Origin: Paraburkholderia lacunae
GTDB lineage: Bacteria; Pseudomonadota; Gammaproteobacteria; Burkholderiales; Burkholderiaceae
Assembly: GCF_003353175.1 (NCBI RefSeq)
Contig: NZ_QHKS01000002.1
Span: forward strand, 62,001 to 126,000
Reading direction: 5' to 3'
Length of the DNA stretch: 64,000 bases
A program made the position numbers and the translations under genes. The notes under the pieces are model-generated. The model had not been told where the DNA came from. It searched no databases and saw only the letters and a list, made by a program, of their open reading frames with translations. Positions 27,054-38,106 of the stretch are shown here, piece after piece; position 1 is the first letter of the stretch; each line of letters opens with the position of its first letter.

Positions 27054-29435
27054 TTACTCGTCGATGCCGCCGGAAACCGGCTGGCGTGGCGACGTGGACT
27101 GAATGCCGTCATCCGGCGACGGTCCCCCAAGGGGACTTCCTCCGGGGCGTGCGGCGGCGCTCGGCGCCGCTTCGCTGCTCGGACGGGGCTTGCGCGGGCT
27201 GGCGGACTTGCGCGGCGGCGGATTCTTTGCGGCAGTGGCCGCAGACGCAGCAACGGCCGTTGATGCAGCGGGGGCCGATGCACGGGGAGCCGATACGCCC
27301 GCTGCAGCAGCCGTGGCAGCAGGTGCCGATGTCGCCGCTGCAGCCGACGCGGCAGCCGCAGCCGAGGCCGCTGAGGCCGCCGCGGCCGCCGAAGCGGCAC
27401 CGGGTATCGGCAGCGCGGTGAAGCCCGCCGCAACCTTGACCGGCTGCACCGCTTCTTGCGGCGCCGGTGCGCCACCCACTTCCGGCGCGGAGGCATCCTG
27501 CGTCGCCGAGGCTGCCGCCTCTACGGCCGCCGCTTCAGCGCCCGGCTTCATCCGGCCGACCAGGTAATAGTCGAGCACGCGCCGTGCGACCGGACCGGCC
27601 GCCTCCGCGCCCCAGCCGCCGTTCTCGACGATCAGCGCGAGCGCGATCTTCGGCTGCTCGGCGGGTGCGAATGCGATGAACAGCGCGTGGTCGCGCAGAT
27701 GTTCGGCGATCGCGTGGCCCTTGTAGTTCGCGCCTTGCAGCGAATACACCTGGGCGGTGCCGGTTTTGCCGGCCGCCTGATACGGCGCGCCGATGAACAG
27801 TTTCGACGCTGTGCCGTTCGTCACGACGCCTTCCATCGCACGCTTGATGACGTCGATGTCCGCTTGCTTCACGGCGATCTTGTCGCTCGGATCGCGCACG
27901 ACCGCGCGGGTTTCCTTCGTAATCGGATTTTCGATGTCGCGCACGAGGTGCGGCTTCATCACGACGCCATTGTTCGCGAGCGTCGCCGTGGCGTGCGCGA
28001 GCTGCAGAATGGTGAACGAGTTGTAGCCCTGGCCGATGCCCAGGCTGATCGTTTCGCCCTCGTACCAGCGCTGCTGCTCGGGCTTGCGATACGCCTTGCG
28101 CTTCCATTCCGTCGACGGCAGGATGCCGCGCGCTTCGCCCGAAATATCGATGCCGGTGATCTGGCCGAAGCCCCACGGTTTCATGAAGCTGGCGATCGCG
28201 TTGACGCCGAGATCGTGTGCGAGCATGTAGAAATACGTGTCGTTCGACACGACGATCGCGCGGTTCATGTCGACCCAGCCCTGGCCCGAGCGTATGTCGT
28301 TGCGGAACGTGTGGCCGCCGAACGTGTACGAGCCCGGATCCTGGAAGCCCCAGCCCGGCGTGCGCTTGTGCAGCGTCAGCGCGGCGAGCGCCATGAACGG
28401 CTTGTAGGTCGAGCCCGGCGGATAGGTGCCGTGCAGTGGACGGTTCAGCAGCGGGTGGTCCGGCGAGTTGTTCAGTTCGTCCCAGGTCTGCTGATCGATG
28501 CCGTCGACGAAGGAATTCGGATCGAAGCTCGGCGCCGACACAAAGGCGAGGACGTCGCCCGTCGACGGTTCGATCGCCACCAGCGCGCCGCGGCGCCCCG
28601 CGAAGGCTTGCTCGGCGACTTGCTGCAAGCCGATATCGAGCGACAGCACGAGGTTGTTGCCGGGTGTCGCCTGGGTGCGCGACAGCGTGCGCACCGGCCG
28701 GCCGCCGGCGGTCACTTCGACTTCCTCGAAGCCGGTCTGGCCGTGCAGTTCCGTTTCGTAGTTCTGCTCGACGCCGATCTTGCCGATGTAGTCGGTGCCC
28801 TTGTAGTTGTTCGCGTCCAGACGCGGATCGTAGTGATCCGGATCGCTGTCGTTCTGATCGCTGGCGTCGTCGATGCGCTCCTGGTCGCGCTGCGAAATCC
28901 GCCCGATGTAGCCAATCACGTGCGCCGCGGTCGGCCCGAGCGGATATTGGCGGAAGAGGCGCGCGCGCACTTCGACGCCCGGAAAGCGGAAGCGCTGCGC
29001 GGTGAAGCGTGCGACTTCGTCGTCCGTGAGGCGGGTGCGGATCGGCAGGCTCTCGAAGTTCTTCGAGTCTTCCTGCAGCTTCTTGAAGCGGCGGCGGTCG
29101 CGTGCGTCGATCGAAACCACGCTCGACAGATTGTCGATCACGTTTTCGAGCGAATCGTTCAGCTTGGACGGCGTGATTTCGAGCGTGTACGCCGAGTAGT
29201 TCTTGGCCAGCACCACGCCGTTGCGGTCGGTGATGATGCCGCGGTTCGGCACGATCGGCGCGACCGAGATGCGGTTTTCGTCCGCCTGGAGCGAGTACTT
29301 GCTGTAGTGCCAGACCTGCAGGAACAGGAAGCGCAAGCCGATCAGCCCGAAGCACACGAACACGAACAGGCCCGCCGCCGCGACGCGCAGGCGGAACTTC
29401 GAGAGCTGTTGCTGAGTGTCCTTGAATTCGGTCAT
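27054..29435 (-). CDS. mrdA: Penicillin-binding protein 2, with long Ala-rich C-terminal tail
   Basis: A 793-residue class B transpeptidase cross-linking peptidoglycan during elongation. A membrane anchor (about 17-38) is followed by the pedestal and the transpeptidase domain with the nucleophile PGSTYKPF (Ser342), SND (near 397) and KTGTAQV (Lys557). The catalytic domain ends near 630. About 160 further residues are low-complexity Ala/Ser/Pro and then basic (NPPPRKSASPRKPRP), absent from E. coli PBP2. ATG 29435 gives the family start MTEFKDTQQQ. The partner RodA is encoded next. Confidence 0.95.
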   Translation of the reverse strand: MTEFKDTQQQLSKFRLRVAAAGLFVFVCFGLIGLRFLFLQVWHYSKYSLQADENRISVAPIVPNRGIITDRNGVVLAKNYSAYTLEITPSKLNDSLENVIDNLSSVVSIDARDRRRFKKLQEDSKNFESLPIRTRLTDDEVARFTAQRFRFPGVEVRARLFRQYPLGPTAAHVIGYIGRISQRDQERIDDASDQNDSDPDHYDPRLDANNYKGTDYIGKIGVEQNYETELHGQTGFEEVEVTAGGRPVRTLSRTQATPGNNLVLSLDIGLQQVAEQAFAGRRGALVAIEPSTGDVLAFVSAPSFDPNSFVDGIDQQTWDELNNSPDHPLLNRPLHGTYPPGSTYKPFMALAALTLHKRTPGWGFQDPGSYTFGGHTFRNDIRSGQGWVDMNRAIVVSNDTYFYMLAHDLGVNAIASFMKPWGFGQITGIDISGEARGILPSTEWKRKAYRKPEQQRWYEGETISLGIGQGYNSFTILQLAHATATLANNGVVMKPHLVRDIENPITKETRAVVRDPSDKIAVKQADIDVIKRAMEGVVTNGTASKLFIGAPYQAAGKTGTAQVYSLQGANYKGHAIAEHLRDHALFIAFAPAEQPKIALALIVENGGWGAEAAGPVARRVLDYYLVGRMKPGAEAAAVEAAASATQDASAPEVGGAPAPQEAVQPVKVAAGFTALPIPGAASAAAAASAASAAAAASAAAATSAPAATAAAAGVSAPRASAPAASTAVAASAATAAKNPPPRKSASPRKPRPSSEAAPSAAARPGGSPLGGPSPDDGIQSTSPRQPVSGGIDE

Positions 29436-29576
29436 GCGATTCTGCAAAGGGCCGTGTGACGGCCATGATGAGTGTGCGCCCAATCCGGCCGGAACCGGAA
29501 GGCAAGAACAGCGATGCGCGTCGAGCGGGCCGGCAGCGTAGGTTCCATCAGAACGGCCGGTTCGCTCGATGCGCGG

Positions 29577-30089
29577 TCAAATCGGCCGCGTATCGTCCGG
29601 ATCGGCGGGGCGGCGCTGCGGCATCAGCAGCAGCGTGCTGGCGATCGGCCACAGCACGGCCTCGACGAAGCCGTCGATCAGGTAACCCCAGCCCGGAAAC
29701 GCCGCGCCCGTCAGCAGACGGATCACGAATGGCACCAGTTGCGCGATCACCAGCAGCGGCATCACCGCGAAGGTTTGCACGCCGAGCGACATCCACAGCA
29801 CGCGGCGATGGATCGTAATCGCCCCATACGACAGCAGCGTATAAGCCAGCGCATGTTCGCCGAGCAGGCTGGCGTTGTGCACGTCCATCAGCAAACCGAG
29901 GAAAAACGCGATGCCCATGCCGACCTTGCGTGGCTGGTGCACGTTCCAGAACAGCAGCACCAGCGCGACGAAGTCGGGTACGCCGGCGAGGCGTCCCCAC
30001 GGCATCAGGTTCAGCAAGAACGCCGCGGCGAGGCTGAAGGCGATGAAGTACGGATTGACCGGCTGCAGAATGTATTGCGGACGGTTCAT
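29577..30089 (-). CDS. mreD: Rod shape-determining protein MreD
   Basis: A 170-residue integral membrane protein with about five hydrophobic segments, starting MNRPQYILQPVNPYFIAFSL. MreD links MreC to the elongasome membrane complex. The segments PDFVALVLLFWNVHQPRKVG and GLLMDVHNASLLGEHAL match the family's conserved loop. Its start overlaps the mreC stop by four bases. A 141-base gap separates it from mrdA. Confidence 0.92.
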   Translation of the reverse strand: MNRPQYILQPVNPYFIAFSLAAAFLLNLMPWGRLAGVPDFVALVLLFWNVHQPRKVGMGIAFFLGLLMDVHNASLLGEHALAYTLLSYGAITIHRRVLWMSLGVQTFAVMPLLVIAQLVPFVIRLLTGAAFPGWGYLIDGFVEAVLWPIASTLLLMPQRRPADPDDTRPI

Positions 30090-31159
30090 GGCTTGGCCCC
30101 CGGCGTGGCTTGCGGCTTGGCGCTCTTGTCGGCGGCCGGTTTCTTCTCCGCGGCGGCGGGTTTGGCGGGCGGGGTTTTGTCGGCGCCCTTGGCGGCCGGC
30201 TTGTCAGCGGGCTTCGCGGCGTTCTTGTCCGCGGCGGCTTTGCTTTCCGCGGCCTTGGCGCCTTTCTTCTTCGCGTCTTTTGCGGCGGCGGCCGCATCGG
30301 GCTCTTCCGCCGGACGCGGCGGCACATTGTTCAGGTAGTGCAGCACCAGCACCTGACGCGCGCCGCGCACTGGCGCGACCGGCAGGCAGATCACGCGCGC
30401 AAACGCCGTATCGGCCTGTTTATCGACGCGTACCACCTTTGCCACCGGCAGACCCGGCGGATACACGCCGTCGAGCCCACTCGTGACGAGCTCGTCGCCG
30501 GCTTGCACGTCGGCGCTGATCGGCACGAAGCGCAGATCGAGCGTATCGCCCTTCGGCGTGCCGTAAATCACGCTGCGCAAACCGGTGCGCACGATCTGCA
30601 CGGGCACTGCCTGATCCTTGTCGGTCAGCAGCGTGACTTCGGCTTGCAGCGGGAACACGCGCGTCACCTGGCCGATCACGCCGTCTTCGTTGACGATCGG
30701 CGAGCCGTTCTGGATGCCTTGCTGCGCGCCGCGGCCGATCACCACCTTCTGCGTGAACGGATCGCGCGTGTCGTACTGGATTTCGGCGGGCAGCGATTGC
30801 GTGGTCGCGCGCTGCGACAGCTGCAGCAGCGCGCGCAAATGCGTATTTTCGGCGGCCAGTTCGGCCGCCGTATTGGCTTGTTGCGACAGCTGGAGATCTT
30901 TGGTGCGCAGCTTTTCGTTTTCGTGGCGCAAGGTGGCGCTGGTTACGGCCAGGTCGGCCGCGCCCATGAAAACGTCGCGCGGCACGAGGGCGGCGCGTTG
31001 CAACGGATAAAGACCCGCGCCGAGCACGCCGCGAACGATTTCGAGCGTTCTGAAGCGTGCGTCGGAGATCAGCAGGGCGAGCGCCAGCACGACAAAAAAC
31101 ACCAGCCGCGCGAGCGCGGACGGGCCTTGCTTGAACAGGGGCGGCGGACTGTATTCCAT
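30086..31159 (-). CDS. mreC: Rod shape-determining protein MreC, with Lys/Ala-rich tail
   Basis: A 357-residue bitopic membrane protein: short cytoplasmic N-terminus, one helix (about 17-34), a coiled coil (TLRHENEKLRTKDLQL region, about 75-115) and a two-barrel periplasmic domain (about 120-270). It scaffolds PBP2 and activates glycan synthesis. The final 85 or so residues are Lys/Ala/Pro-rich low complexity, not part of the MreC fold. ATG 31159 is preferred to a start 105 bases upstream because the latter is not protein-like. It overlaps mreD by four bases. Confidence 0.94.
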   Translation of the reverse strand: MEYSPPPLFKQGPSALARLVFFVVLALALLISDARFRTLEIVRGVLGAGLYPLQRAALVPRDVFMGAADLAVTSATLRHENEKLRTKDLQLSQQANTAAELAAENTHLRALLQLSQRATTQSLPAEIQYDTRDPFTQKVVIGRGAQQGIQNGSPIVNEDGVIGQVTRVFPLQAEVTLLTDKDQAVPVQIVRTGLRSVIYGTPKGDTLDLRFVPISADVQAGDELVTSGLDGVYPPGLPVAKVVRVDKQADTAFARVICLPVAPVRGARQVLVLHYLNNVPPRPAEEPDAAAAAKDAKKKGAKAAESKAAADKNAAKPADKPAAKGADKTPPAKPAAAEKKPAADKSAKPQATPGAKP

Positions 31160-31312
31160 GGTCGGCGCCGGGGGCGTGAGCGGATGGGTGAGACGGCGGC
31201 GCGCGAGGGACGCGCGTTCAGTGCGCGGCGGCTGGTAGGCCCAGCCAACGGCAAACCGGCCCACAAGGGGCCGTTTGCCTGATCCGCGCTACTGGCATGG
31301 AGACGGGCTCGC

Positions 31313-32356
<1,044 letters not shown>

Positions 32357-32563
32357 TCAAAATCCTGTCTCGCTTGGCGCCGGGCCTCGCAACGTATGCG
32401 CAGGGCGGCAGCGGAAAAAATAACAGCTTCAACCGGGCGGAAGCGGCGCCACAGGAACTTGAAGCTGCGGGGGAGTCTACCGGAGGCCGGAGCAAAGCCA
32501 AGTTGGCGAATCCGTACTATCCGTGGGAATTGTCCAGAAAGGCTTTGGTAAGTCGGTCCGGGT

Positions 32564-32594
32564 TTGGGTCGAACGCGTAATGATACCTTATAAT
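32564..32594 (+). promoter_or_regulatory. Probable promoter of gatCAB
   Basis: A consensus -10 TATAAT at 32589-32594 lies 140 bases before gatC, with a weak -35 TTGGGT (32564-32569) at a long 19-base spacing. The 378-base gap 32357-32734 must also hold the mreB promoter, which I could not place with confidence. Confidence 0.5.
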
Positions 32595-32734
32595 TTTGGT
32601 TGTTTTGAAGGAAACGGACGGCACTTTTTGCTGCCGCTGGCCCCTTTTTCGAGGCGTTCCTCCAGTGTCGTAACCCGCTGTCGCAGCATTGTTTTTCCGC
32701 GCTGCGGCGGTCCACCACATTTTCCGGTGACTGC

Positions 32735-33034
32735 ATGGCTCTGACCCTGACCGATGTTAAACGTATCGCGCATCTTGCGCGGCTCGAACTGGCCGACGCC
32801 GACGCTGAGCACACGCTCGCCCAGCTCAATGATTTCTTCGGCCTCGTCGAGCAGATGCAGGCAGTCGATACCACTGGCATCGCGCCGCTTGCCCATCCGA
32901 TCGAACAGATCGAAGACGTCGCGCTGCGTCTGCGTGACGATGCCGTAACCGAAGTCGTTCAACGCGAAGCTTTCCAGCGCCCGGCGCCGGCTGTCCAGGA
33001 TGGCCTGTACCTCGTGCCGAAGGTGATCGAATAA
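32735..33034 (+). CDS. gatC: Asp-tRNA(Asn)/Glu-tRNA(Gln) amidotransferase subunit C
   Basis: A 99-residue subunit of the GatCAB complex, which amidates mischarged Glu-tRNA(Gln) or Asp-tRNA(Asn). The sequence [19 protein letters not shown] and the segment [20 protein letters not shown] are typical. GatC wraps around GatA and stabilises the complex. gatA follows after 169 bases and gatB overlaps gatA, giving the complete complex in one operon. Confidence 0.95.
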   Translation: MALTLTDVKRIAHLARLELADADAEHTLAQLNDFFGLVEQMQAVDTTGIAPLAHPIEQIEDVALRLRDDAVTEVVQREAFQRPAPAVQDGLYLVPKVIE

Positions 33035-33203
33035 AGCCCGGCGCGGTGTGCGAGCGGAATGCCGCCCAGCGGACTGCCGCCCAACCGGTTCGCGCGCGCA
33101 CCGTCCACTGAATCCGGCCTTCTCGGCTCGGCTTGCCGGCGGGCAGCCGAATGCCCCCACGGCGGCGTTGCCCACGCTGCCGCGCTCTTCAGGATGAAAC
33201 GCA

Positions 33204-34691
33204 ATGCATGAAAAAAGCTTGACCGAACTGCGTGCCGCACTCGCCGCCAAGGAATGCTCCGCAGTCGAACTGGCGCAGCTGTATCTGAAGCGGATCGATG
33301 CGGCCAACAGCCTGAACGCGTTTATTCAGGTCGACGCCGATCTGACGCTCGCGCAGGCGAAAGCCGCCGACGCGCTGCTCCACACCGGCCACGCCGGCCC
33401 GCTGGTCGGCCTGCCGGTCGCCCACAAAGATGTGTTCGTGACGAAGGGCTGGCGCTCCACCGCCGGCTCGAAGATGCTCGCGAACTACGAAAGCCCGTTC
33501 GACGCGACGGTGGTCGCGCGCTTGCAGAATGCCGGCATGGTGTGTGTGGGCAAGACCAATATGGACGAGTTCGCGATGGGCTCGTCCAACGAGAATTCCT
33601 ACTTTGGCCCGGTGCAGAATCCGTGGGATCGTCAGGCCGTGCCGGGCGGTTCGTCCGGTGGATCGGCGGCGGCCGTGGCGGCGCGACTCGCGCCCGCGGC
33701 AACCGGCACGGATACCGGCGGCTCGATTCGTCAGCCGGCCTCGTTTTCCGGCATCACCGGTATCAAGCCGACCTACGGCCGCGTGTCGCGTTACGGGATG
33801 ATCGCATTCGCGTCGTCGCTGGACCAGGGCGGCCCGATGGCGCAAACCGCCGCGGATTGCGCGACGCTGCTCAATGCCATGGCCGGTTTCGACGAACGCG
33901 ATTCGACGAGCCTCACGCGCGCTGACGAAGACTTCACGCGCTACCTCGGCAAGACGTGGCAAGCGGATGGCGCGGACAAGCCGCTCGCCGGTTTGCGCAT
34001 CGGCCTGCCGAAAGAGTATTTCGGCGCGGGTCTCGCCGACGACGTGCGTGCCTCGATCGACGCCGCACTGAAGCAATACGAAGCGCTCGGCGCAACGCTG
34101 GTCGAAGTCTCGCTGCCGAAAACCGAACTGTCGATCCCGGTGTACTACGTGATCGCGCCGGCCGAAGCTTCGTCGAACCTGTCGCGTTTCGACGGCGTGC
34201 GCTTCGGCCATCGCGCCGCGCAATATCGCGATCTGCTCGACATGTACAAGAAGTCGCGTGCCGAAGGTTTCGGCCCGGAAGTGAAGCGCCGCATTCTGGT
34301 CGGCGCCTATGTGCTCTCGCACGGCTATTACGACGCGTACTACCTGCAGGCGCAGAAGATCCGCCGCATCATCGCGCAGGATTTCCAGGAAGCATTCAGG
34401 CAGTGCGACGTGATCATGGGGCCGGTGGCGCCTTCCGTGGCGTGGGACATCGGCGCGAAGGGCGACGATCCCGTGCAGATGTATCTCGCTGACATCTACA
34501 CGCTGTCGGTGAGTCTCGCCGGTTTGCCGGGCATGAGCGTGCCGTGCGGTTTCGGCGCGGGCGCGAATGCGCAGCGTCCGGTGGGTCTGCAGATCATCGG
34601 CAACTATTTCAATGAAGCCCGGATGCTGCAAGTGGCCGACGCGTTCCAGCGCGCGACCGACTGGCACCGCAAAGCACCGGCAGGAGTGTGA
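33204..34691 (+). CDS. gatA: Asp-tRNA(Asn)/Glu-tRNA(Gln) amidotransferase subunit A
   Basis: A 495-residue amidase-signature enzyme releasing ammonia from glutamine for the GatB kinase/transferase site. The catalytic Ser-cisSer-Lys triad is visible: lysine in VAHKDVF (near 73-79), and the Gly/Ser-rich [18 protein letters not shown] and [13 protein letters not shown] segments (about 150-178) with both serines. RBS AGGA precedes ATG 33204. Its TGA overlaps the GTG alternative start region of gatB. Confidence 0.97.
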   Translation: MHEKSLTELRAALAAKECSAVELAQLYLKRIDAANSLNAFIQVDADLTLAQAKAADALLHTGHAGPLVGLPVAHKDVFVTKGWRSTAGSKMLANYESPFDATVVARLQNAGMVCVGKTNMDEFAMGSSNENSYFGPVQNPWDRQAVPGGSSGGSAAAVAARLAPAATGTDTGGSIRQPASFSGITGIKPTYGRVSRYGMIAFASSLDQGGPMAQTAADCATLLNAMAGFDERDSTSLTRADEDFTRYLGKTWQADGADKPLAGLRIGLPKEYFGAGLADDVRASIDAALKQYEALGATLVEVSLPKTELSIPVYYVIAPAEASSNLSRFDGVRFGHRAAQYRDLLDMYKKSRAEGFGPEVKRRILVGAYVLSHGYYDAYYLQAQKIRRIIAQDFQEAFRQCDVIMGPVAPSVAWDIGAKGDDPVQMYLADIYTLSVSLAGLPGMSVPCGFGAGANAQRPVGLQIIGNYFNEARMLQVADAFQRATDWHRKAPAGV

Positions 34692-34696
34692 ACACC

Positions 34697-36187
34697 ATGA
34701 CCAAGCAATGGGAAGTCGTGATCGGTCTGGAGACCCACGCGCAACTGTCGACGGAATCGAAGATCTTCTCGGGCGCCGCCACGCAATTCGGCGCCGCGCC
34801 CAACACGCAGGCGTGTCCCGTCGATCTCGCTTTGCCGGGCACGCTGCCGGTGATGAACCGCGGCGCGGTGGAGCGTGCGATCCAGTTCGGCCTTGCGATC
34901 GGCGCGACGGTGGCGCCGCGCAGCATCTTCGCGCGCAAGAATTATTTCTACCCCGATCTGCCGAAGGGCTATCAGATCAGCCAGTACGAAATTCCCGTCG
35001 TGCAGGGCGGCCAGGTGACGATTCAGGTCCCGGCCAACGAAAAGGCGGGCAAGGAAGCCTACGAGAAAGTCGTCAACCTGACGCGCGCCCACCTCGAAGA
35101 AGACGCGGGCAAGTCGCTGCACGAAGACTTCGCGGGCATGACCGGCATCGATCTGAATCGCGCCGGCACGCCGTTGCTCGAGATCGTCACCGAGCCGGAA
35201 ATGCGCAGCGCGGCTGAAGCGGTGGCGTATGCGAAGACGCTGCACACGCTCGTCACCTGGCTCGGCATCTGCGACGGCAACATGCAGGAAGGCTCGTTCC
35301 GTTGCGACGCGAATGTGTCGGTGCGACCGGTTGGCCAGGCGGAATTCGGCACGCGCGCCGAGATCAAGAACCTGAACTCGTTCCGCTTCCTCGAAGAAGC
35401 CATTCAGTACGAAGTGCGGCGCCAGATCGAGCTGATCGAAGACGGCGGCACGGTGGTGCAGGAAACGCGTCTGTACGATCCGGACAAGCGCGAAACGCGC
35501 TCGATGCGCAGCAAGGAAGACGCGCACGATTACCGCTATTTCCCCGATCCCGATCTGATGCCGCTGGTGATCGATTCGGCATGGGTCGAGCGCGTGAGGA
35601 GCGAGATGCCGGAACTGCCGGTGGCGATCCAGCAGCGCTTCGTGTCGCAATACGGCCTGACGCCGTACGACGCCAACGTGCTGACGTCGAGCAAGGCGAT
35701 GGCGGCGTACTACGAAGCCGTAGTGCGGAAGGTCAGCCCGGCGCAGGCCGATATGGCCCAGGCCAAGGTCGCGGCCAACTGGCTGATGGGCGAAGTGTCG
35801 TCGCAGCTGAATCGCGAGGACCTGGATATCGCCGGGAGCCCGGTTTCGGCGGCGCAACTCGCCTTGCTGCTGCAACGTATCGCCGACGGCACGATCTCGA
35901 ACAAGATCGCCAAGGAAATTTTCCTCGCGATCTGGGAAGAGAAGGCCACCGACGAAGCCGCGGCCGATCGCATCATCGAAGCGAAGGGTTTGAAGCAGAT
36001 TTCGGACACCGGCGCGCTGGAAGCGATTCTCGACGAAGTGCTCGCCGCGAACCAGAAATCGGTCGAGGAATTCCGCGCCGGCAAGGAAAAGGCGTTCAAC
36101 GCGCTGATCGGCCAGGCGATGAAAGCGACCAAGGGTAAGGCCAATCCGGCGCAGGTGAACGAACTGCTGAAGAAGAAGCTGTCCTGA
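34697..36187 (+). CDS. gatB: Asp-tRNA(Asn)/Glu-tRNA(Gln) amidotransferase subunit B
   Basis: A 496-residue subunit that phosphorylates the mischarged aminoacyl group and transfers ammonia to it. Signatures: [13 protein letters not shown] at the N-terminus, [34 protein letters not shown] and RTRTG-like [18 protein letters not shown]; a C-terminal YqeY-like tRNA-binding domain from about 330. A GTG at 34688 overlaps the gatA stop, but AGGAG at 34682-34686 is ten bases from ATG 34697 and only one from the GTG, so ATG 34697 is chosen. Confidence 0.96.
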   Translation: MTKQWEVVIGLETHAQLSTESKIFSGAATQFGAAPNTQACPVDLALPGTLPVMNRGAVERAIQFGLAIGATVAPRSIFARKNYFYPDLPKGYQISQYEIPVVQGGQVTIQVPANEKAGKEAYEKVVNLTRAHLEEDAGKSLHEDFAGMTGIDLNRAGTPLLEIVTEPEMRSAAEAVAYAKTLHTLVTWLGICDGNMQEGSFRCDANVSVRPVGQAEFGTRAEIKNLNSFRFLEEAIQYEVRRQIELIEDGGTVVQETRLYDPDKRETRSMRSKEDAHDYRYFPDPDLMPLVIDSAWVERVRSEMPELPVAIQQRFVSQYGLTPYDANVLTSSKAMAAYYEAVVRKVSPAQADMAQAKVAANWLMGEVSSQLNREDLDIAGSPVSAAQLALLLQRIADGTISNKIAKEIFLAIWEEKATDEAAADRIIEAKGLKQISDTGALEAILDEVLAANQKSVEEFRAGKEKAFNALIGQAMKATKGKANPAQVNELLKKKLS

Positions 36188-36238
36188 GTTGAAGCTTGGT
36201 TGAAGAAGCAAGGCTGAGGCGCGAGCTTCGGCCATCAC

Positions 36239-36284
36239 GGGCTGTTGCCGGAAACGAAAGTGGGGCAACGGCCCGTTTCATTTT
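36239..36284 (+). terminator. Terminator of gatCAB
   Basis: GGGCTGTTGCC (36239-36249) pairs with GGCAACGGCCC (36264-36274), one G-U pair, followed by GTTTCATTTT. Confidence 0.8.
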
Positions 36285-36320
36285 GCGGGCCCGTTTAAAC
36301 GCAGATCACGGAGTGTGTGA

Positions 36321-37160
36321 ATGGCGAAGCAACCCGAACTCGACGATTACCGCGTGCCGTATTTCGACGACGGCAAAAAGAAGAGCAAATTCTCACTCGA
36401 CGATTTCGACCCGAGCGCCAAGCCTTTTTCGACCGGCTCAAAAGATGCCGACCGTGCGCGGCTCTCGGAGATTGGCGCGAAGCTCGATACGTTGCAGGAG
36501 TGCTTGCACGCCCAGCAGAAGCGTCGCGTGTTGCTGGTTCTGCAAGGCATGGATACGAGCGGCAAGGATGGCACGATCCGCGCAGTGTTTCATGAAGTCG
36601 ATCCGCTCGGTTTGCACATCGTGCCGTTCAAGGCGCCGACGCCCGTCGAAATGGCCCACGACTTCCTGTGGCGCGTCCATGCGCAAGCGCCGGCTGCCGG
36701 CGAGCTGACGATCTTCAATCGCAGCCACTACGAAGATCTGCTGGTGCCGACCGTGCTCGGCAACCTGGACGCTGAAGCATTCGAGCAACGCTGCCGCCAC
36801 ATTCGTCAGTTCGAAGAGATGCTGGCATACAACGGTACGACCATCATCAAGTGCATGTTGCACATTTCGAAAGACGAGCAGCGTGCGCGTCTGCAAGCGC
36901 GGATCGACGATCCGAGCAAGCACTGGAAATTCGATGTGTCCGATCTCGAGGCGCGCAAGCAGTGGGACAAATATCAGGCGGTGTATTGCGACGCATTGGC
37001 CGCCACGTCGATGGATTGCGCGCCGTGGTATGTGATCCCGGCCGATTCGAAAACGCATCGCAACGTGATGGTCGCCGAGTTGCTGTTGCGCACATTCGAA
37101 GGGTTGAAACTCGAATATCCGCCACCCAAAGAGTCGCTGAAGGGCGTCAGGGTCGAGTGA
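36321..37160 (+). CDS. ppk2: Polyphosphate kinase 2 family protein
   Basis: A 279-residue PPK2-family kinase, which uses polyphosphate to phosphorylate nucleotides (NDP or NMP). Walker A is LQGMDTSGKDGTIRA (about 75-89) and the lid/Walker B region contains TIFNRSHYEDLLVPTV with the conserved arginine and aspartate. One PPK2 domain, so a class I or III type; the preference for ADP or AMP cannot be fixed from motifs. ATG 36321 is preceded by ACGGAGTGTGTGA. It stands between the gatB terminator and xthA on the same strand. Confidence 0.92.
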   Translation: MAKQPELDDYRVPYFDDGKKKSKFSLDDFDPSAKPFSTGSKDADRARLSEIGAKLDTLQECLHAQQKRRVLLVLQGMDTSGKDGTIRAVFHEVDPLGLHIVPFKAPTPVEMAHDFLWRVHAQAPAAGELTIFNRSHYEDLLVPTVLGNLDAEAFEQRCRHIRQFEEMLAYNGTTIIKCMLHISKDEQRARLQARIDDPSKHWKFDVSDLEARKQWDKYQAVYCDALAATSMDCAPWYVIPADSKTHRNVMVAELLLRTFEGLKLEYPPPKESLKGVRVE

Positions 37161-37222
37161 CCTGTCCTTTGGTCTCGCAATGAATTGAACGAACTGAACG
37201 AATTGAACCTAAGAGGAACGAT

Positions 37223-38002
37223 ATGTTGCGTGTGATTACCGCGAACCTGAACGGCATCCGTTCAGCGGCGAAGAAGGGCTTTTTCGACTGGTTCGGCGAA
37301 CAGAAAGCCGACGTGCTGTGCGTGCAGGAAATCAAATGCTCGCAGGACGACATGACGCCGGAATTCATGGCGCCGCACGATTTCACCGGCTATTTTCAGC
37401 ATGCGGTGAAGAAGGGCTACAGCGGCGCTGGCGTATACACGCGGCATGAGCCGGACGAAGTCGTGATCGGTTTCGGCAGCGAGGAATTCGACACCGAAGG
37501 GCGCTATGTCGAACTGCGTTTCGGCAAACTGTCGATCGTGTCGGTGTACGTGCCGTCGGGTTCGAGCGGCGATGAGCGCCAGCAGGCCAAGTACCGCTTC
37601 ATGGACGAGTTCATGCCGCATCTCGCGGAGCTGTCCAAAGAGCGCGAAGTGATCGTGTGCGGCGACGTCAACATCGTCCACAAAGAGATCGACATCAAGA
37701 ACTGGAAGGGCAACCAGAAGAACTCGGGTTGCCTGCCGGAAGAGCGCGCGTGGCTGACCGAACTGTTCGACGAAGTCGGTTACGTCGACGTGTTCCGCAC
37801 GCTCGATCAGCGGCCGGAACAGTACACGTGGTGGAGCAATCGCGGGCAGGCGTATGCGAAGAACGTCGGGTGGCGGATCGACTATCAGATCGCGACACCG
37901 GGCATCGCGGGCAAGGCGAAGCGCACCGATGTGTTCCGCGACATCAAGTTCAGCGACCACGCGCCGCTGACCGTCGACTACGACCACAAGCTCAAGAAGT
38001 AA
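37223..38002 (+). CDS. xthA: Exodeoxyribonuclease III (AP endonuclease)
   Basis: A 259-residue EEP-superfamily nuclease for base excision repair. Motifs in order: NLNGIRSAAKKGF, LCVQEIKCSQDDM with the metal glutamate, GYSGAGVYTR, the catalytic GDVNIVHKEIDIKN, WWSNRGQAYAKNVGWRIDYQ and the terminal SDHAPLTVDY with the catalytic histidine. RBS AAGAGGAACG precedes ATG 37223. It converges with the M48 protease gene on the other strand. Confidence 0.95.
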   Translation: MLRVITANLNGIRSAAKKGFFDWFGEQKADVLCVQEIKCSQDDMTPEFMAPHDFTGYFQHAVKKGYSGAGVYTRHEPDEVVIGFGSEEFDTEGRYVELRFGKLSIVSVYVPSGSSGDERQQAKYRFMDEFMPHLAELSKEREVIVCGDVNIVHKEIDIKNWKGNQKNSGCLPEERAWLTELFDEVGYVDVFRTLDQRPEQYTWWSNRGQAYAKNVGWRIDYQIATPGIAGKAKRTDVFRDIKFSDHAPLTVDYDHKLKK

Positions 38003-38106
38003 TCACAGAGTGAGTGCCGCTTGAGCCGCTTGAGCCGGCTAGCGCCACCAGCGCCACTAGCGCCGCAAGCACGGCGAGCGAGCCGCGAACGCTCGGTTCG
38101 CCAGAC

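Noticed and set aside
27456..29459. A 667-codon antisense open frame opposite mrdA
   Set aside because: Shadow of PBP2, which has all three catalytic motifs.
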